The translations under genes were made by a program, and so were the position numbers. DNA of 9,568 nt. Source: Clostridia bacterium. Its GTDB lineage: Bacteria; Bacillota; Clostridia; TANB77; CAG-508. A model generated the notes under the pieces. That model was not told where the DNA came from, searched no databases, and worked only from the letters and a program-made list of their open reading frames with translations. Below are positions 6,026 through 9,568 of this stretch, piece by piece (within the stretch, counting starts at the first letter, position 1; every line of letters begins with the position of its first letter). The DNA lies in assembly GCA_022790685.1 (NCBI GenBank), contig JAAVXQ010000068.1, positions 1 through 9,568 on the forward strand. The letters are read 5' to 3'.

Positions 6026-6068
6026 AATTTTCTCCTTTCAATTATACCAATATACATTGTGTACATTT

Positions 6069-6097
6069 ATGATATACTATAAAAAAGTTTTTTTCAA
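6069..6097 (-). promoter_or_regulatory. Promoter of the DUF1292 gene
   Basis: On the minus strand, TTGAAA (6097-6092) and TATCAT (6074-6069) are 17 bases apart, in the 77-base gap between ruvX and the DUF1292 gene. A second extended -10 (TGGTATAAT, 6049-6041) lies closer to the start, but it has no -35 partner and would begin transcription inside the SD. Confidence 0.5.
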
Positions 6098-6102
6098 TAC
6101 TT

Positions 6103-6519
6103 TTATTTATTTTTATTCATAAACATTTCTAAAATATAAACTGCTGAAATGGTATCTACTATTTGTCTTTTTTTATATTTATTTACATCTAAAAAATTCA
6201 TAGTCTTATGTGCAGCAACAGTAGTAAGCCTTTCGTCAACTGTTTCTATTTTAATCTTGTTATATTTACATTTTAACTTATGAATAAAAGCTTCTGTTTT
6301 CTCTACTCTTTCACTTTTAGAACCATCCATATTATATGGCATTCCTACAACAAAAGTATCTACTTCATATTTTTCTAATATTTCATCTAATTTTTTTAGT
6401 AGAACTTTATCGCTTCCATTATGAAATATGGTTTCTAAGCCTTGTGCAGTTATTCCAAGAGCATCTGTTATAGCAATTCCAACTCTTGCTTCTCCATAAT
6501 CAATTCCTAGTAATCTCAT
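6103..6519 (-). CDS. ruvX: YqgF/RuvX family nuclease
   Basis: YqgF proteins have an RNase H-like fold. They are named putative Holliday junction resolvases, and in Escherichia coli YqgF acts in 16S rRNA 5' end maturation. The 138-residue product has the normal length. The first active-site strand LGIDYGEARVGIA (4-16) carries Asp7. VVGMPYNMDGS (57-67) is the conserved middle strand. VDERLTT (94-100) carries Glu96, and VDTISAVYIL (121-130) carries Asp122, so the catalytic acidic triad is intact. The ATG lies 6 bases after the ireB stop, with a modest SD (GGAAG) inside the ireB 3' end, so the genes are cotranscribed and probably translationally coupled. Confidence 0.95.
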   Translation of the reverse strand: MRLLGIDYGEARVGIAITDALGITAQGLETIFHNGSDKVLLKKLDEILEKYEVDTFVVGMPYNMDGSKSERVEKTEAFIHKLKCKYNKIKIETVDERLTTVAAHKTMNFLDVNKYKKRQIVDTISAVYILEMFMNKNK

Positions 6520-6525
6520 AAAAAA

Positions 6526-6780
6526 CTAGTCTTCCAATCCTATATAATATTTAACCATTTTTTCTAGGAGTTCATCTCTTTCTATTAGTCTTATTAAATT
6601 TCTTGCATCATTATGACTTGTAATGTAAGTTGGATCACCTGATAGAATGTAACCAACAATTTGGTTTATTGGATTATATCCTTTTTCTACCAAAGCTTGA
6701 TATACCTCTTTTAAAATTTCTTTTGCTCTTATACTCTTATCTTTGTCTACTCTAAAACTCATTGTTTTATCTATAGCCAT
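6526..6780 (-). CDS. ireB: IreB family regulatory phosphoprotein
   Basis: IreB (DUF965, YrzL) is a small dimeric protein. In Enterococcus faecalis it is phosphorylated at N-terminal threonines by the PASTA-domain kinase IreK and lowers cephalosporin resistance. The 84-residue product is complete. The family's nearly invariant core EKGYNPINQIVGYILSGDP (32-50) and NDARNLIR (57-64) are both present. Thr6 in the N-terminal IDKTMSFR corresponds to one of the phosphorylated threonines of the enterococcal protein; the second one appears to be absent. The ATG has the strongest SD of the operon (TAGGAGGG), in which the TAG is the stop codon of the preceding GAF/GGDEF gene. No kinase or phosphatase gene is visible in the window. 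Confidence 0.96.
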   Translation of the reverse strand: MAIDKTMSFRVDKDKSIRAKEILKEVYQALVEKGYNPINQIVGYILSGDPTYITSHNDARNLIRLIERDELLEKMVKYYIGLED

Positions 6781-6792
6781 TTTAAATCCCTC

Positions 6793-7929
6793 CTATATAT
6801 AATTTATTTGATTTTCTTGCTTATCTGCATTATCAATATATTCTTCTAGTCTTTTTGTTAATTGTTCAATACCTGTACCTTTATAATATGTGGAAATTAC
6901 AAAATTTATTTTTGGAGAAGCAGAAGTTTGTTCTTTATATTCTTTTACTCTTACTTTTCTTCCTTTAATAATTCTTATCTTTGAAATTTCTTGTGCTTCT
7001 TCAACAATTTCTAAATCTTCTATTTCATTTTTTAAGTCTCTTAAAAATTCTTCAACACTATCTTCTTCAACACCTGAAAATACAATTACAAACTTTGGTC
7101 CCATATATCTTACAAATATATATTGTGATGACATTTTAGTCTTTACAATATTACTTATTTCTGTGATTATGTCATTTCCCATATTTCTACTTACTTTTTC
7201 ATTTATTTCTTCTATATTTGTTACTCTAAACATGCATACTGCAGAAGTTGCATATTTATCCATTGTTCTTTTTCCTGTACCATATAAATATTCTGCTGAA
7301 TGCAAGCCTGTAAACTTATCTATTCTATCTATATTTTCTATTGTGTTTTGATATGAGATTGTTGATAATACTGAAATTATATTATCTTTAACCACTTCTA
7401 TAATTGTTACATCTAGTTTATCAAAAGCATGCATTTTTCCACTTTCCATAATCCAATATCCTAAATAAATATTGTCTATGTATAGTGGAAAAAACATTGC
7501 TGATTTTGCTCTTCCCATTTCAACTTTTTGATATGGTAATTTTTCATTTTCATTATCTATAGTAATATACTTTGGAGTTGCTGTTTGAACACTGTCCTGA
7601 AATATTTCTTCTGTATGTAAATTAGATAAAGTTTCATAATGAATTTTATCTACATTAGAGGTTTTTACTACATATTCTGCACCATCAAAAACAACAATTG
7701 TGGAATATTTAATATCATATTTTTCAATTACAATTTCATTTATTTTTGCTAATTTATCATCTACTGTATCTTCATTTCCAGCAACATTCATAAAGTCTTG
7801 CAAAACATTTAAATTATTAATTCTTTGATTTAAGTTATTAAAAGCTTCTATTTTTTTCTGTATATGCACATTGTACACTACTAGCACAATTATTGCTATT
7901 AATAACATTATTATTACTAATATTACCAA
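6793..7929 (-). CDS. Membrane-anchored GAF plus degenerate GGDEF protein
   Basis: Numbering here starts at the TTG at 7929 (378 residues); the frame is also open to a GTG at 7938. Residues 2-20 form one membrane helix, followed by a short coiled-coil-like stretch (23-45). Residues ~47-192 look like a GAF-type sensor domain (IVVFDGAEYVV, then SAMFFPLYIDNIYLGYWIMESG). Residues ~201-369 follow the GGDEF layout: DKFTGLHSAEYLY (204-216) matches the DxLTGLxNRxxF entry. VCMFRVTNIEEINEKVSRNMGNDI matches the nucleotide- and metal-binding region. The active loop reads MGPKF (276-280) instead of GGDEF. The metal-binding aspartates are also lost (FRVTNIE where active enzymes have DIDxFK). It should not make cyclic di-GMP and may instead bind a nucleotide or a protein partner. 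It lies between the MinD-like gene and ireB, overlapping the ireB ribosome binding site with its stop. Confidence 0.85.
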   Translation of the reverse strand: MVILVIIMLLIAIIVLVVYNVHIQKKIEAFNNLNQRINNLNVLQDFMNVAGNEDTVDDKLAKINEIVIEKYDIKYSTIVVFDGAEYVVKTSNVDKIHYETLSNLHTEEIFQDSVQTATPKYITIDNENEKLPYQKVEMGRAKSAMFFPLYIDNIYLGYWIMESGKMHAFDKLDVTIIEVVKDNIISVLSTISYQNTIENIDRIDKFTGLHSAEYLYGTGKRTMDKYATSAVCMFRVTNIEEINEKVSRNMGNDIITEISNIVKTKMSSQYIFVRYMGPKFVIVFSGVEEDSVEEFLRDLKNEIEDLEIVEEAQEISKIRIIKGRKVRVKEYKEQTSASPKINFVISTYYKGTGIEQLTKRLEEYIDNADKQENQINYI

Positions 7930-7935
7930 GACATT

Positions 7936-7942
7936 CACCTCT
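7936..7942 (-). promoter_or_regulatory. Ribosome binding site that decides the start of the GAF/GGDEF gene
   Basis: AGAGGTG on the minus strand (7942-7936) ends 6 bases ahead of an in-frame TTG (7929-7927), an ideal spacing. The alternative GTG (7938-7936) is part of the SD itself and has no SD at workable distance. The ATG at 7934-7932 is out of frame. TTG is therefore the better start. Confidence 0.65.
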
Positions 7943-7962
7943 ATATTTTTGTTTTATTTATA

Positions 7963-9568
7963 TTAATATTTTTTTCTCATCTGATTTAGTGTATTATTCA
8001 TACTATTTGAAAAAGTATTTGTACTGTAATCTTGACTAATTGGTCCACTCTTCTTACCATAGGTCTGCTTACTTGTTAATGGATATACCATCTCTCCTAA
8101 AACTCTAAGTTTTGATATGAACTGTTTAGAATATCCATTTAAAGATAAATCAATTCCTTTTGCAACATTTTCCATATACTTAGAACATGCATTCTCGTCA
8201 AAGCCTATACTACATGCTTTTACTATATCTTTGTTAAATAATTCTGTCATAAAAGACATTGATGGATCATTATATGATGACATTCCTGTAATTATAAGCT
8301 TTGTAGTTAAGCCTCTAACCTTTATTTCTTTATTTACTACTACTCTAATTTTTTCTGGTTCTAAAACACCTTTTACTTTAAGTTCTTTTAAAAAGGCTGT
8401 TAATGGTTGAATTGTAAGTATATCCATTGATTGCACAAGATATAATTCTTGACAACTTGCAAAATATGATGGATCTGTATCGAAATCACAATCAATTAAT
8501 ACTAAAGAATAATTTTGTACTAATGTTGATAATATTGGTTCAGCATTAGAATAATCTTTTCCATCATTTGGAAGTGCTGTATATATACTTAAGTTTTTGT
8601 TTGCTTTTATTCCTTCAACATATCCATCTTGAAGTTTACTAATTGAAGTATAAGCACGTTTTCTTAATTCCTCTTCATTTTTTGTATAAATATAATATGA
8701 ATTTTTATTTTTTGTCATATCTAATATTGCTGTATTTATTCCTAAAGAAGAGAATAATAATCCTAAATGATTTATCAAGAAAGAAGTTCCATTTTTAGTT
8801 GTTCCTAAAAAGGCTACAATTTTCTTCTCTTTTGTAAGTAAACTATTTAAACTAGACATAGAATAGTCAACTTTTGAACTAATGCTTTCAATTCCATTTG
8901 TAGTATTTCTACCTATATTATTTACATTATTGCTCATATTATTTACAGGATTATTAGAAGAAAGAATTTCTTCATCTTCAGTAGCTATCTCATCTTCAAA
9001 TCCCATTCCTGGTAAAACAGTTTCCTCTGGCTCATTATATCCTGTATCTGAAATTATTTCTTCCTCTTCTTCTAGCTCTTCCTCTTCCATATCTGGTAAG
9101 AAATCATCTTCAATATCATCTAATCCATCTAAATCTGGTAAAGAAACTTCATCAGTATATTCGTCTTCTTCTATTTCATCATCAAAATCTGACAAGGCTG
9201 ATTCATCATCTTCTACTACTTCATCAAAGTCTGATAATTCTGATTTGTCTTCTTTTATTACTTCTTCATCAAAATCTGGTAATTCTGACTCATCATCTTC
9301 TTCTACTACTTCATCAAAATCTGGTAATTCTGACTCATCGTCTTCTTCTATTACTTCTTCATCAAAACCTGGTAATTCTAATTCTTCGTCTTCTTCTACT
9401 TCATTATCAAAACCTGGTAATTCTAATTCTTCGTCTTCTTCTACTTCATTATCAAAACCTGGTAATTCTAATTCTTCGTCTTCTTCTGACTCATCATCAA
9501 AACCTGGTAATTCTAATTCTTCGTCTTCTTCTGACTCATCATCAAAACCTGGTAATTCTAATTCTTCG
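7963..9568 (-). CDS. MinD/CpaE-like P-loop protein with acidic repeat domain (N-terminus outside window)
   Basis: The frame is open from the window edge to the TAA at 7963, giving 534 visible residues. A TTG at 9195 could be called as a start, but the repeat array continues in frame upstream and no SD precedes it, so the true start lies beyond 9568. Visible residues 1-135 are tandem acidic repeats (EELELPGFDDESEED type). Residues 136-200 are acidic low-complexity sequence with further LPD/LPG motifs. Residues 201-245 are an Asn/Ser-rich linker. From ~248 there is a MinD/CpaE-like fold: VAFLG (251-255), a P-loop-like GTTKNGTS (255-262), INTAILD (277-283) and the Walker B-like strand SLVLIDCDF (354-362). 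The P-loop lacks the invariant lysine (GT where GKT/S is expected) and the second MinD-type lysine, so ATP hydrolysis is doubtful. Residues ~495-534 are a polar tail. It precedes the GAF/GGDEF gene by 24-33 bases and heads the visible part of operon B. It resembles pilus-localisation and division-site proteins in fold only; the function is not known. Confidence 0.85.
   Translation of the reverse strand, partial: EELELPGFDDESEEDEELELPGFDDESEEDEELELPGFDNEVEEDEELELPGFDNEVEEDEELELPGFDEEVIEEDDESELPDFDEVVEEDDESELPDFDEEVIKEDKSELSDFDEVVEDDESALSDFDDEIEEDEYTDEVSLPDLDGLDDIEDDFLPDMEEEELEEEEEIISDTGYNEPEETVLPGMGFEDEIATEDEEILSSNNPVNNMSNNVNNIGRNTTNGIESISSKVDYSMSSLNSLLTKEKKIVAFLGTTKNGTSFLINHLGLLFSSLGINTAILDMTKNKNSYYIYTKNEEELRKRAYTSISKLQDGYVEGIKANKNLSIYTALPNDGKDYSNAEPILSTLVQNYSLVLIDCDFDTDPSYFASCQELYLVQSMDILTIQPLTAFLKELKVKGVLEPEKIRVVVNKEIKVRGLTTKLIITGMSSYNDPSMSFMTELFNKDIVKACSIGFDENACSKYMENVAKGIDLSLNGYSKQFISKLRVLGEMVYPLTSKQTYGKKSGPISQDYSTNTFSNSMNNTLNQMRKKY
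9163..9568 (-). repeat. In-frame acidic tandem repeat array, 45-48 bp units, continuing past the window edge
   Basis: About nine units are visible inside the MinD-like gene. The four at 9382-9561 are exactly 45 bp. Units 9517-9561 and 9472-9516 are identical to each other, as are 9427-9471 and 9382-9426; the two pairs differ only near the middle (DDESEED against DNEVEED). A further copy begins at 9562. Towards the gene's 3' side the units drift and vary in size: PGFDEEVIEED (16 residues), PDFDEVVEED (15), PDFDEEVIKED (16), SDFDEVVED (13), SDFDDEIEED (15). Unit lengths are multiples of three, so gain or loss keeps the frame. Each unit couples a hydrophobic L-P-[GD]-F-D core to a run of acidic residues. 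Confidence 0.95.

Noticed and set aside
9193..9195. TTG as the start of the MinD-like protein
   Set aside because: The acidic repeat frame stays open up to the window edge and there is no SD before this codon; the true start is outside the window.
9163..9568. Regular ~45-bp repeats as a CRISPR array
   Set aside because: Units are directly adjacent without unique spacers, lack a palindrome, and translate continuously in frame as part of a large protein.

Overview
The window is AT-rich chromosomal DNA of a low-GC Bacillota (Firmicutes), most likely a clostridial lineage. Supporting this are the ireB-ruvX-DUF1292 cluster, RbgA and Mini-RNase III, strong AAGGAG-type ribosome binding sites, TTGAxx/TAtAAT promoters, and a tRNA-Glu with an encoded CCA. 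Apart from two genes at the left end, everything is on the minus strand, so the main transcription runs from right to left.

Left end (1-1070). A partial plus-strand gene of higher GC (about 40% by hand count) ends in a clear intrinsic terminator. Next comes a decayed, frameshifted second copy of the rbgA/mrnC junction (286-443). A strong SigA-type promoter then drives a small membrane-anchored protein of unknown function (560-958). Two hairpins, one with a perfect 21-bp stem, separate it from the convergent minus-strand genes.

Operon A (minus, 4893 to 1184) has its own promoter at 4930-4958. It encodes a CYTH-domain protein, a fused ABC exporter, the 50S assembly GTPase RbgA and the 23S rRNA maturase Mini-RNase III. 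A tRNA-Glu(CUC) gene follows (1070-1144); its promoter lies across the end of mrnC.

Middle (5072-6097). Two apparently single-gene units, each with its own promoter and terminator, encode a small four-helix membrane protein (5122-5592) and a DUF1292/YrzB-type acidic protein (5711-6025).

Operon B (minus, from beyond 9568 down to 6103) holds, in order, a MinD/CpaE-like protein with a long N-terminal acidic repeat array and a broken P-loop, a membrane-anchored GAF plus degenerate GGDEF protein, IreB and RuvX. IreB is a known phosphorylation target of the PASTA kinase IreK in enterococci. Two probably non-catalytic signalling-type proteins are therefore transcribed immediately ahead of a kinase-linked regulator. 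That pairing, together with the recently expanding 45-bp repeat array at the right edge, is the best candidate here for an undescribed system. No transposase, CRISPR array, phage structural gene or riboswitch was recognised.
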